Positions 18,085-26,274 of a stretch of DNA of 64,000 bases are shown here, piece after piece. The notes under the pieces were generated by a model. That model saw nothing but the letters and a program-made list of their open reading frames with translations. It was not told where the DNA came from and did not search any database. The stretch is taken from the NCBI GenBank assembly GCA_910589035.1, contig CAJUSI010000009.1, positions 83,831 through 147,830 on the forward strand, in the 5' to 3' direction. The first letter of the stretch is position 1. Each line of letters opens with the position of its first letter. The stretch is from an uncultured Acetatifactor sp. GTDB lineage: Bacteria > Bacillota > Clostridia > Lachnospirales > Lachnospiraceae. The translations under genes were made by a program, and so were the position numbers.

Positions 18085-19128
18085 ATGATGCATTTATCGG
18101 ATGTTCTGAGAGCGGAAAAGTTATTTGCAGACGAGGAATCTAAAAAAATATTCTCTATAAGGCTTGATTATTTATTGGGAAAAAATCATTTTTCGTTTAT
18201 TGATGATGTACCAAGAGACAGTTATGTCTGCAGAGAATTTCAGGAATATTATAAGCGTCACGAGGGGGAGAAGATTATAGTATACGGGGCGGGCGACTGT
18301 GGCGTATATAATGCAAAAGCTTTAAAGCTATGCGGTTATGAGGTGGAAGCGTTTTGCGACAGCGATGACAGACTGTGGGGAGCAGAGATAAACAATATTC
18401 CGGTTATTTCGCTTACGGAACTGGATGAATGCAAAGAGAACATGGTTGTGGTGATAAGCAGTACCAATTATGCCCATATAGGACAAATGTATACCAGACT
18501 GTTGGAGCGGCAAATTGCAAGGGAAAGAATTTTTTGCTCTGCTTACAGAATGTTGTTTGCCGAGAGGGGACATCAATATTTTGACTTCTTTCAGCCTTTG
18601 GAGCATGAGGTCTTTGTCGACGGGGGAGTCCTGGATGGAAACACTTCTGTAGAGTTTACGAAATGGACCAATGGAAAATACGATAAAATATATATGTTTG
18701 AGGCTAATCGCAGAAATGAATCACAGATTTTAAATACAATGAAAAAAAACAACATTCAAAACTATGAGTTGATACTGCAAGGTTTGTCCGATAAGAGCGG
18801 AAGGGTTCCCTTTGATGACAGTATGGAAGGGGGCTCCCGAATCATTTCCCGGGGCAGCAGTGAGATAGAAGTGACCAGTATTGATGAAACAATAAGGGGA
18901 GATGTATCTTTTATTAAAATGGATATCGAAGGAGCGGAGAGTGCAGCGCTGGCCGGAGCGGAACAGACAATAAAGAGATGCAAACCCCGGCTGGCAATTT
19001 CTGTTTACCACAAATCAGATGATTTTGTTTCGATTCCGTTGTTATTGCTAAAAACAAATCCGCAGTATCAGTTTGCACTGCGCCATTATACGGCTTCTGC
19101 AAACGAGACAGTGCTTTATGCGTGGTAA
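18085..19128 (+). CDS. FkbM-family methyltransferase with N-terminal Rossmann domain
   Basis: A 347-residue protein. Residues 60-150 hold a PglD-like Rossmann module (IIVYGAGDCGVYNA, FCDSDD). Residues 175-347 are a FkbM methyltransferase: VFVDGGVLDGNTSVEF is motif I, MFEANRRN follows, and FIKMDIEGAE is the hallmark of the family. FkbM enzymes O-methylate sugars or small molecules with SAM. It stands at the head of the phosphoramidate-like genes; in C. jejuni methyltransferase genes also lie next to that set. Whether it methylates heptose or the phosphoramidate cannot be told. Confidence 0.8.
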   Translation: MMHLSDVLRAEKLFADEESKKIFSIRLDYLLGKNHFSFIDDVPRDSYVCREFQEYYKRHEGEKIIVYGAGDCGVYNAKALKLCGYEVEAFCDSDDRLWGAEINNIPVISLTELDECKENMVVVISSTNYAHIGQMYTRLLERQIARERIFCSAYRMLFAERGHQYFDFFQPLEHEVFVDGGVLDGNTSVEFTKWTNGKYDKIYMFEANRRNESQILNTMKKNNIQNYELILQGLSDKSGRVPFDDSMEGGSRIISRGSSEIEVTSIDETIRGDVSFIKMDIEGAESAALAGAEQTIKRCKPRLAISVYHKSDDFVSIPLLLLKTNPQYQFALRHYTASANETVLYAW

Positions 19129-19159
19129 TATACAGAGCGGATGAGATAGGAGGACAACA

Positions 19160-20152
19160 GTGCAGACAGAAGTAATCAGACAGAGAATTCAGAGCAACTT
19201 ATATCGGATACAGAAGGGACAGAAAATTGCGGTTTATCCCTACGGCGAAACAGGACGGGATACCAGGGCGGTTTTGGAGGAATACGGAGTTCAACCCACA
19301 TATATTGTAGATAATTACAGCAAAGAGTTGGGAATTATGAATTTCGATACCTTTATGAAGTATTATGATGAAAATACAGTGATTCTTTTTACAATAGAAA
19401 GCCGGGCGATCTTTTTGAAACTGATGGAACAAATGCTCTTAGCCGGTATCCGCGCTCAAAATATTGTGGTGATGCAGATGATCCAACTGGTTTCATATGA
19501 GGCATTGGAGAAGATAATAAATGACAAAAAACATGTATCTGTGCTGGACATAGGATGTGGACAGGGGATCCAGGGAAGGTTTATGAGTGACTATGGAAAG
19601 GAGGTAACGGGAATAACCATAAGTGACGAAGACGGATATGACGGAAGATGCTTGAAAAATGTAATAAAGGCAGACTTTTTGACTGTGGAGCTGGAACAAA
19701 AATATGATATAGTATGGGCCAGCCACATTTTAGAACATATTATGGACGTGGAAGGCTTTCTCAGAAAAATGAAAGAGGCTGTTGCGCCCGGTGGATGCCT
19801 GGCACTCACTGTGCCAAGGGAGAACTCTATATTATTACCACACATACACAGCTTTTCGGCAGGCAGGCTGTTGCGCTATATGCTGTGCGCAGGGTATGAC
19901 TGCAGAAATGCTCAGATTCTGGAGTATGGATACAATATCAGCATTATCCTGCCGGAAGTAAGGTATATTGAAAGAGAATTCAATGTAGACGGATTTGTCG
20001 ACGAATCAGCAAACGCGACAGGGGCGGACGATCTCTTTTTATATTTGCCCAAAGAAATAAAATTGTCAAAGTCCTGGGACAATATTTATTATTTTAACGG
20101 AAACATATATGAATTAAACTGGGATAAGAGCAATCACAAGATCTTTTTGTAA
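19160..20152 (+). CDS. SAM-dependent methyltransferase with N-terminal Rossmann-like domain
   Basis: A 330-residue protein with a GTG start behind AGGAGG. Residues 20-110 resemble the same Rossmann-like module as its neighbour (IAVYPYGETGRDTRA, YIVDNYS). From about residue 115 comes a class I methyltransferase: VLDIGCGQGIQGRF is motif I and VWASHILEHIMDVEGFL motif IV. It ends 89 bases before the glutamine-kinase-like gene. By analogy with the C. jejuni O-methyl phosphoramidate locus it is a candidate for methylating the phosphoramidate, but sequence alone does not fix this. Confidence 0.75.
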   Translation: MQTEVIRQRIQSNLYRIQKGQKIAVYPYGETGRDTRAVLEEYGVQPTYIVDNYSKELGIMNFDTFMKYYDENTVILFTIESRAIFLKLMEQMLLAGIRAQNIVVMQMIQLVSYEALEKIINDKKHVSVLDIGCGQGIQGRFMSDYGKEVTGITISDEDGYDGRCLKNVIKADFLTVELEQKYDIVWASHILEHIMDVEGFLRKMKEAVAPGGCLALTVPRENSILLPHIHSFSAGRLLRYMLCAGYDCRNAQILEYGYNISIILPEVRYIEREFNVDGFVDESANATGADDLFLYLPKEIKLSKSWDNIYYFNGNIYELNWDKSNHKIFL

Positions 20153-20241
20153 GCTGCATCAAACTTTTATTCCCGCGGCAATGAAGTAAATGCCGCGGAG
20201 TAATTGACTTGAGACATATTTGCGGAAGCGGGGGCTGGTCG

Positions 20242-22590
20242 ATGGACTTGACAAAGGCGGGGATGCTGCAATATATTAAAAAAGAATTACCGGATATCAA
20301 TATTCTTCCGATGTACATCCTGAAGACGGAACAGTATTTTGCGGACAGGGAGACGGAACTGCAGAAGATCTGTTCTTTCTTTGAGCGGCAGGGGGCGGAA
20401 TTCCTTGTGGTGCGCTCCTCCTCCAGAATGGAGGACACTGCGGATTATTCCAATGCGGGCAAATTTCAGTCCCTTTTAAACATTCCCCTGGAGACGGGAT
20501 CGCTTGAGGCGGCTATAGAGGAGGTCTATGCATCATATCAGACAAATGAAAACGAAGAAGTACTGATTCAGCCCATGCTTACGGATGTGGCAAAGTCAGG
20601 AGTTGTTTTTACGGCGGATATGGAGACCATGGCGGAATACTATACTGTCAATTATTGCGAAGACAGCAGCACGGAGGCAGTGACTGCCGGGACAACCAAC
20701 GATTTGAGGACTTATATTGTATATCGCAGCCATATTGATGAGACAGAGGATGCGGGGCTGCGGGAACTATTGTATTCTTGCAGAAAGATAGAGAACTTTC
20801 TCCATAATTCGGCGCTGGATATAGAGTTTGCAATCAATTCCTGGAACAGGGTTTATATTTTTCAGGTGCGACCCATTGCCCGGGGGCGGAAGCGGCAATA
20901 TCATGATCTGAATTTAGACGAGTCTCTGAAGAGAATTTCCAAAAAGGTGGAGAAGCTGTCCAGACCCCACCCTTTTCTGTTGGGCAGCACCACCTATTTT
21001 GGCGTGATGCCGGATTGGAATCCGGCAGAAATACTTGGGATCCGTCCCAAAAAGCTGGCGATTTCTCTGTATAAGGAATTGGTCACGGATAATGTGTGGG
21101 CACATCAGCGCGCGGATTACGGGTACAGGGATCTAACCATGCACCCTCTGATGGTGTCTCTCGGCGGAATACCTTATATCGATACTCGGATTACCTTTAA
21201 CTCCTTTATTCCCCGGAGACTGAATGACAATATTGCCGGGAAGTTGGTAAACTATTATCTGCAGAGATTAAAGGAATATCCTGCCTATCATGACAAAATC
21301 GAATTTGAAATAGTGTATTCCTGTTACTACCCGGGGATCGAGAAGAAGCTGAAGAAGCTTTTGGACTATGGATTTAATGAAAACGAGTGTAAAAGAATCG
21401 AATTTTCTCTGCTAAATATTACGAATCGTATTATTCGGCCGCAGGGAGGGCTGTATAAAAAGGACCTGGAAAAAGTTGTCGTTTTAGAAGAAAAATATGA
21501 TATTATAATGAAATCGGAGATTTCATTGATTGACAAAATATATTGGCTGATGGAGGTGTGCAAGGAATTCGGCACCCTGCCTTTCGCTGGTGTGGCTCGG
21601 GCTGGTTTTATTGCCATACAGATCTTAAATTCCCTGGTAGATACAGGATTGTTGAAGCCGGAAGAAAAAAATTCATACATGAATTCCTTCCATACGGTGA
21701 ACAAAGAATTGAGCGAACAGTTGTTTAAGCTAAAAAGAGGGGAGATATCAAAGGAAGATTTCCTGCAAAGATATGGACATATTCGACCGGGGACTTACGA
21801 TATTTTATCGCCACGCTATGATGAAGCATTTTCCCGATATTTTGACATGGGGACGGATGCCGCAAAAACAGAAATCCCGCCTGTCAATTTCGAGTATTCT
21901 TTTTCCGATGAGACAATGGCACAAATATCCTGCCAGTTGGAGCAAAGCGGACTGGAGGTCTCGGCGGAGGAACTGATGCAGTTCATCAGGGAAGCTGTAG
22001 AGGGAAGGGAATATGCCAAATTTATTTTCACGAAAGCAGTGAGCAAGATTCTGCAGTTTATCGGAGAGCTGGGAGAGCGAGTGGGCATTGAAAAGGAAAG
22101 CTTGGCTCATCTGGACATTTCCGTGGTAAGAGAATTGTATACTGATTTGTACATGGGAAATGTATCAGATGCTTTTATGGAAAATATTCAAAATAATAAG
22201 AAGCAGTATGAGTATGCCCAGAGGATTAAGCTGCCCAGCATCATTCTGGATCCCATGCAGGTGTATCAATACTACCTGCTCTTAGAGGAACCCAATTTTA
22301 TAACTCAGAAGGACGTGACAGCGGAGGTAATGAGAGATGTGTCAAACGGAAACCCGGAGGGGAAGATTGTATTTATCCAATCCGCCGATCCCGGCTTTGA
22401 CTATCTGTTTGCGAAAAAGATTGCGGGCCTGGTGACAGAATTTGGCGGAGCCAACTCGCATATGGCGATCCGCTGTGCGGAGCTTGGCATACCGGCCGTA
22501 ATAGGGGCGGGCGAAAGCAAGTACTCCGCCTGGATGCAGGCGGAGAGGCTGCAGATTAACTGTGAAAAGAAGCAGGTGATATGCTTATAA
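20242..22590 (+). CDS. Glutamine-kinase-like dikinase (PEP synthase-related, phosphoramidate pathway)
   Basis: A 782-residue ATP-dependent dikinase. The N-terminal ATP-grasp half shows LVVRSSSRMEDTADYSNAGK and later IFQVRPIARG. The C-terminal swivelling phosphohistidine domain has TEFGGANSHMAIRCAELGI with the phospho-His near residue 740. It lacks the C-terminal PEP/pyruvate barrel of real PEP synthases, so it must pass phosphate to another acceptor. C. jejuni Cj1418 has this layout and phosphorylates the amide of L-glutamine. The next genes match the other three enzymes of that pathway, which is the main reason for the call. Start at ATG 20242 is chosen over a TTG at 20209. Confidence 0.75.
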   Translation: MDLTKAGMLQYIKKELPDINILPMYILKTEQYFADRETELQKICSFFERQGAEFLVVRSSSRMEDTADYSNAGKFQSLLNIPLETGSLEAAIEEVYASYQTNENEEVLIQPMLTDVAKSGVVFTADMETMAEYYTVNYCEDSSTEAVTAGTTNDLRTYIVYRSHIDETEDAGLRELLYSCRKIENFLHNSALDIEFAINSWNRVYIFQVRPIARGRKRQYHDLNLDESLKRISKKVEKLSRPHPFLLGSTTYFGVMPDWNPAEILGIRPKKLAISLYKELVTDNVWAHQRADYGYRDLTMHPLMVSLGGIPYIDTRITFNSFIPRRLNDNIAGKLVNYYLQRLKEYPAYHDKIEFEIVYSCYYPGIEKKLKKLLDYGFNENECKRIEFSLLNITNRIIRPQGGLYKKDLEKVVVLEEKYDIIMKSEISLIDKIYWLMEVCKEFGTLPFAGVARAGFIAIQILNSLVDTGLLKPEEKNSYMNSFHTVNKELSEQLFKLKRGEISKEDFLQRYGHIRPGTYDILSPRYDEAFSRYFDMGTDAAKTEIPPVNFEYSFSDETMAQISCQLEQSGLEVSAEELMQFIREAVEGREYAKFIFTKAVSKILQFIGELGERVGIEKESLAHLDISVVRELYTDLYMGNVSDAFMENIQNNKKQYEYAQRIKLPSIILDPMQVYQYYLLLEEPNFITQKDVTAEVMRDVSNGNPEGKIVFIQSADPGFDYLFAKKIAGLVTEFGGANSHMAIRCAELGIPAVIGAGESKYSAWMQAERLQINCEKKQVICL

Positions 22591-22602
22591 GGGAGGTATA
22601 TT

Positions 22603-23127
22603 TTGGAAAAAGGGTTTTTGCTGTATATGATCGGCAGAAGCGGCAGCGGTAAATCAACGATTGCTGAGGCGCTGGAACATGAATTTAAAAAGAACGAAAC
22701 ATTTAAAGTGCAGGTGATAGATGGGGATGTGATAAGGAAAGAGCTGGGGGATCTTTTTGGATATACCTTTGAAGAAAGGATGAAAAATAACCAGGTTGTC
22801 CGGGTAATTGTACAATACTTAATCAATAATGGGATCAATGTAGTATTGTCTCAGGTTGGAGCATATCAGGCAATGCGTGACAAAATGCGCGAACAATTCG
22901 GGAAACAATACATAGAGATATATGTCAAATGCGCCACGGAGGAGTGTAAACGAAGGGATGTAAAAGGATATTATAAAGCAAAGATGGAAAACCTCAACGG
23001 CATCACGGATCCGTTTGAAGAGCCTTTGAACAGCGACCTGGTAATTGACACAGAGTCACTGAATGTCAGCAGTGCTGTGGAAGAGATTATAATTTATTTA
23101 AATGAAAAGAAAAATATAAAAGTATAA
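22603..23127 (+). CDS. APS-kinase-like P-loop kinase (putative cytidine diphosphoramidate kinase)
   Basis: A 174-residue protein of the adenylylsulfate kinase family. The Walker A motif is GRSGSGKST at 11-19, DGDVIRKEL at 40-48 matches the APS-kinase DGDxIR, and CKRRDVKGYYKA is the family's later signature. No ATP sulfurylase or PAPS reductase is seen nearby, which argues against sulfate activation. In C. jejuni the homologous Cj1415 phosphorylates the 3' position of cytidine diphosphoramidate. The start is TTG 22603, supported by GGGAGGT six bases upstream and 12 bases after the dikinase stop. Confidence 0.72.
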   Translation: MEKGFLLYMIGRSGSGKSTIAEALEHEFKKNETFKVQVIDGDVIRKELGDLFGYTFEERMKNNQVVRVIVQYLINNGINVVLSQVGAYQAMRDKMREQFGKQYIEIYVKCATEECKRRDVKGYYKAKMENLNGITDPFEEPLNSDLVIDTESLNVSSAVEEIIIYLNEKKNIKV

Positions 23128-23201
23128 CAGGGACTGCTGCTGAAGCATTCAGGTATTGCTTTGATGAAAAACAGACACGGTGGGAGGTGCGGTATACTGA
23201 T

Positions 23202-23783
23202 ATGCATGGAAATACAAAATATAATTACATCACAGATAATAATTTAGTTCACAGGCAGAATTATATGTACAGTCAATTTTGCGGCAGGGATTTTTTGGAT
23301 GAGTATGTTTTTGAGAGAAAAAAATATATTATATCAGATGGCGAAGAAGGGACAGACGAATGTCTGGAAAGCGAAACAGAGTTATATACGAGAATAAATA
23401 AAATGAAACAGGAAATTTTGAACAATGCCAATAAAAAAAGTATCTTTGATCAATTGAATAAATTAGTACAAAGCTTCGAAGTCAGAAAACGATTATACTC
23501 TAACATGAATGCAAACTGGGTTCCGGAAGATAAAAACGGTTATTATGAAGACTACGAAAGCTATCTTGTGTTTGCAGAAACCTTGAATGCAGCTTACTCA
23601 CATACAAAAAACCTGAAATATTTAAATTGTCTTTTAAAGCTGAATGACACACTGATTTCAATAAGGACGTCATTAAACCACTATCAGTGTGTTAGAATGT
23701 CTGATAGTATAAAAAACGAGTTATTATATGTATTCGAGTTATCTGCGGGACTGGGAGTTGCTATGGGAGGAATGGAAAATTGA
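23202..23783 (+). CDS. Hypothetical protein inside the phosphoramidate gene set
   Basis: A 193-residue protein, largely helical by eye, with no motif I recognise and no membrane segment or signal peptide. It is richer in A and T than its neighbours. The start is uncertain: ATG 23202 is used, though a GTG at 23187 sits directly at GGGAGG. Its stop overlaps the TTG start of the formyltransferase-like gene as TTGA, so the two are translationally coupled and likely act together. No function is proposed beyond a link to the phosphoramidate or glycan pathway. Confidence 0.55.
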   Translation: MHGNTKYNYITDNNLVHRQNYMYSQFCGRDFLDEYVFERKKYIISDGEEGTDECLESETELYTRINKMKQEILNNANKKSIFDQLNKLVQSFEVRKRLYSNMNANWVPEDKNGYYEDYESYLVFAETLNAAYSHTKNLKYLNCLLKLNDTLISIRTSLNHYQCVRMSDSIKNELLYVFELSAGLGVAMGGMEN

Positions 23784-24496
23784 TATTGGATGATTTTATT
23801 TTTTTGGCAGGAAACACGACTCGATCCAAAGCATATCTTCAGCTGCTTGTAAAAGAAGAATGGTATCCTTCTCTGAGTATAATCTTTGTGGAGGATAAAG
23901 AAAAAACAATGAGAGAAGAGGAAGGCTGGGATTTGCAGGATCAAAGCGTATATTTTAATGAAAAAGAGCCGATTATAATAACCTTAAAGAGAAAGCAGTT
24001 GAATTACATAATTGTTGAAGAAAAAGATATAAATTCGAACACTATCCTGCAGATATTGCGAAACCTTGATCAGCAGTATATCATTTATTCCGGGTATGGA
24101 GGGGCAATTTTAAAACGGGAATTGTTTGGAATTCAGAAAAAATTTATTCATGTACATGCTGGGAAACTTCCACAATATCGTGGAAGCACCACCGCATACT
24201 ATAGCATAATACGGGAAAGGCGTATAAGTGCTACGGCTATTTTTTTAAGTGAAAAAATCGATGAGGGCAATGTGATAGTATCTGATGATTTTGCGCTGCC
24301 CAATGACGGCACCAATATTGATTATGTTTATGAGCCATACATAAGAGCCACTGTTTTAATTCAGGCGATAAAGAAGTACTATGAATGCGGTAAAAAATTT
24401 GAGACAGTCTCACAGACAGAAGACAATGCGGAAACATACTATATCATTCACCCTGTCTTAAAGCATCTTGCGCTTATGAGTCTTGGAACGGATTAA
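23780..24496 (+). CDS. Formyltransferase-fold protein
   Basis: A 238-residue protein resembling the methionyl-tRNA/sugar formyltransferase N-terminal domain. HVHAGKLPQYRGSTTAYYSI near 124-143 corresponds to the NxHxSLLPxxRG stretch, and EKIDEGNVI near 159-167 carries the catalytic Asp. The Asn of the usual Asn-His-Asp triad appears to be His124, while His126 and Asp161 are kept. Sugar formyltransferases of this fold N-formylate amino sugars; here the altered residue leaves the reaction open. TTG 23780 is supported by GGGAGG 9 bases upstream and overlaps the preceding stop. Confidence 0.68.
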   Translation: MILDDFIFLAGNTTRSKAYLQLLVKEEWYPSLSIIFVEDKEKTMREEEGWDLQDQSVYFNEKEPIIITLKRKQLNYIIVEEKDINSNTILQILRNLDQQYIIYSGYGGAILKRELFGIQKKFIHVHAGKLPQYRGSTTAYYSIIRERRISATAIFLSEKIDEGNVIVSDDFALPNDGTNIDYVYEPYIRATVLIQAIKKYYECGKKFETVSQTEDNAETYYIIHPVLKHLALMSLGTD

Positions 24497-24520
24497 AATA
24501 TTGGAGTGGAGAACTGCCTT

Positions 24521-25138
24521 ATGAAAGAAGAAATGAGAAGATCCAAAAAAATTTTTTACACCCAGAGAGTCGAAATCGTAGAAAGCTATCATGAGAGAAG
24601 GGATTGCGCGGATCAGAATATTCCACGGCTGCTGCAGGCGTGCGGTTATCTGCCCTTTCCCATTCCGAACGTGATAGATGACATCGCCGCCTATCTGGAG
24701 GCCGGCAGACCGGACGGAATATTGTTAACCGGAGGGAACAGCCTGATATGCTATGGGGGAAATGCGGCGGAGCGCGACAGGACGGATGCGCATGTATTGC
24801 AGTGGGCAATCGAAAAACGAATTCCGGTATATGGATTTTGCAGAGGAATGCAGTCGATCCTGGACTTTTTTGGCGTAAAACTGAGACAGGTAGAAAACCA
24901 TGTCGCCCTGAGACACAATGTATCAGGGGAATGGGGTACCCGAAATGTCAACAGCTATCACAATCAGGCGGCGCTGCAGGTGTGCCCGGAATTGATTGTG
25001 ACAGCCGTCAGCGAAGACCGGGTGATAGAAGCTTTGCGACATAAGGAATATCCCATTGAGGCAACTATGTGGCATCCGGAGCGGGAGCAGCCATTTGCGA
25101 AAGAAGATATCCGGCGGCTACAGGAATTATTCGGATGA
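24521..25138 (+). CDS. Class I glutamine amidotransferase-like hydrolase (putative gamma-glutamyl-CDP-amidate hydrolase)
   Basis: A 205-residue peptidase C26/GATase1 protein. The nucleophile Cys107 lies in YGFCRGMQ, with His185 and Glu187 in MWHPERE completing the triad, and GILLTGGN forms the oxyanion side. It resembles gamma-glutamyl-GABA hydrolases, but the surroundings differ. In C. jejuni, Cj1417 of this family cuts glutamate from CDP-glutamine to free cytidine diphosphoramidate, and here it likewise stands next to a cytidylyltransferase. ATG 24521 follows GGAGTGGAG; a GTG at 24506 is a weaker choice. Confidence 0.75.
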   Translation: MKEEMRRSKKIFYTQRVEIVESYHERRDCADQNIPRLLQACGYLPFPIPNVIDDIAAYLEAGRPDGILLTGGNSLICYGGNAAERDRTDAHVLQWAIEKRIPVYGFCRGMQSILDFFGVKLRQVENHVALRHNVSGEWGTRNVNSYHNQAALQVCPELIVTAVSEDRVIEALRHKEYPIEATMWHPEREQPFAKEDIRRLQELFG

Positions 25139-25220
25139 GAAAGTTTTCAATGATAAAATTTTGAGGTTATAAAGTTATCAATAATAAAGTTTTCACTGAG
25201 AAGGCTTTACCAATAAGACC
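25139..25220 (+). repeat. AT-rich degenerate tandem repeat in the hydrolase-cytidylyltransferase gap
   Basis: AAAGTTTTCAATGAT and near copies recur about five times with a period near 15-16, ending before the ribosome site AGGGAGAGGA of the next gene. No coding frame or clear terminator is seen. It resembles the degenerate spacer repeats at 9619-9700 in kind, not in sequence. Confidence 0.45.
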
Positions 25221-25248
25221 AATGACATACAGGGAGAGGAGCGAAATC

Positions 25249-26034
25249 ATGAAAGTAATCATTTTGGCGGCAGGACAGGGAACGAGACTGAGGCCTCTAA
25301 CGGACCATCAGCCCAAGTGCATGGTGGAAATCGGTCACAAAAGCATTATAGACAGGCAAATTGAAGTGATGAAGGCCTGCGGAATAAAGGAAGAAGACAT
25401 TTACATTGTGGGCGGATATCGCTCTGATGTTCTGGCGGAACATTTTAGAGACACCGGGATCCGGATCATTCACAACCAGGAATATGAAACCACTAATATG
25501 GTCTGTTCCCTGATGTGCGCCAGGAGCCAGATAGAGAGTTCGGACGATGTACTGGTATCATATGGGGATATTGTCTACAGCGAGGTTGTCCTGAACGAAA
25601 TTTTGAGAAGCGGGAAGGCGATTTCCGTCACTGTGGACGACGGATGGTATGGATATTGGAGCGCACGCATGGAGAATCCGCTGGAGGATGCAGAGACCCT
25701 GGTGATAGACCGGGAAGGCTGTCTGGAAGAAATAGGACAGAAGACAGATGATATCAGCCGAATTCAGGCGCAATATATCGGCCTTATGAGATTTAGAAAT
25801 ACAGGTGTGGCGGATTTGCTGAAATACTGCGCTCTGGCCGAGAAAAAGAGCGCAGACGGAGAAAGACTCTGGAGAACAGAAAGACCCTACCGGAAAATGT
25901 ACATGACAGATTTGCTGCAGGGGATGATCGACGAAGGAGTCAGGCTGTCGGCAGTGCATATTGACAGAGGATGGTTTGAGGTGGATTGTGCAGAAGATCT
26001 GAAAGTGGCGGAGAAGTGTGCAAAGATTTGCTAA
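25249..26034 (+). CDS. CTP:phosphoglutamine-type cytidylyltransferase
   Basis: A 261-residue nucleotidyltransferase: MKVIILAAGQGTRLRPLT at the start, HQPKCMV, then EYETTNMVCSLMCA and the metal-site Asp in SYGDIVYS. This LicC-like subgroup includes C. jejuni Cj1416, which couples CTP to phosphoglutamine. The adjacent amidotransferase-like hydrolase supports that role rather than phosphocholine activation. The start is ATG 25249 behind AGGGAGAGGA; an ATG at 25222 has no ribosome site. The final residues are followed by an 8-base-pair hairpin. Confidence 0.76.
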   Translation: MKVIILAAGQGTRLRPLTDHQPKCMVEIGHKSIIDRQIEVMKACGIKEEDIYIVGGYRSDVLAEHFRDTGIRIIHNQEYETTNMVCSLMCARSQIESSDDVLVSYGDIVYSEVVLNEILRSGKAISVTVDDGWYGYWSARMENPLEDAETLVIDREGCLEEIGQKTDDISRIQAQYIGLMRFRNTGVADLLKYCALAEKKSADGERLWRTERPYRKMYMTDLLQGMIDEGVRLSAVHIDRGWFEVDCAEDLKVAEKCAKIC

Positions 26035-26040
26035 GCGGCC

Positions 26041-26059
26041 TGCCGAATTTCATTCGGCA
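26041..26059 (+). terminator. Perfect hairpin after the cytidylyltransferase, without a T-run
   Basis: TGCCGAAT, a 3-base loop, then ATTCGGCA form a perfect 8-bp stem 6 bases after the stop. No T-run follows, so it is at best a weak terminator or an mRNA-stabilising or processing hairpin. The rest of the gap to 26275 holds no gene I would defend. Confidence 0.45.
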
Positions 26060-26274
26060 TAGTACACCACCTAAGAAAATCTAAATTGTACACAAAAGAA
26101 TGTTAAATGAACTTGCTTACTTTGAACAGGTATTCTTCTCACGGATTGTATATGCCACTGAAGAAATTGTATGGCGCAGGGAAGTGTTCGGACTTGCGTC
26201 ATTTCACTTACCGCCCTGGCCGTGCTGGCAGACGGAGAAGCGTGAAGGCGGAAGAAGAAATGAAGGAGTGACCC

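Noticed and set aside
20242..22590. Pyruvate, water dikinase (PEP synthase)
   Set aside because: The ATP-grasp and phospho-His domains are present, but the C-terminal PEP/pyruvate barrel is missing, and the neighbours match the phosphoramidate route.
22603..23127. True adenylylsulfate kinase for sulfate assimilation
   Set aside because: No ATP sulfurylase or PAPS reductase genes are near, and it is tied to the glutamine-kinase-like gene by a 12-base gap.
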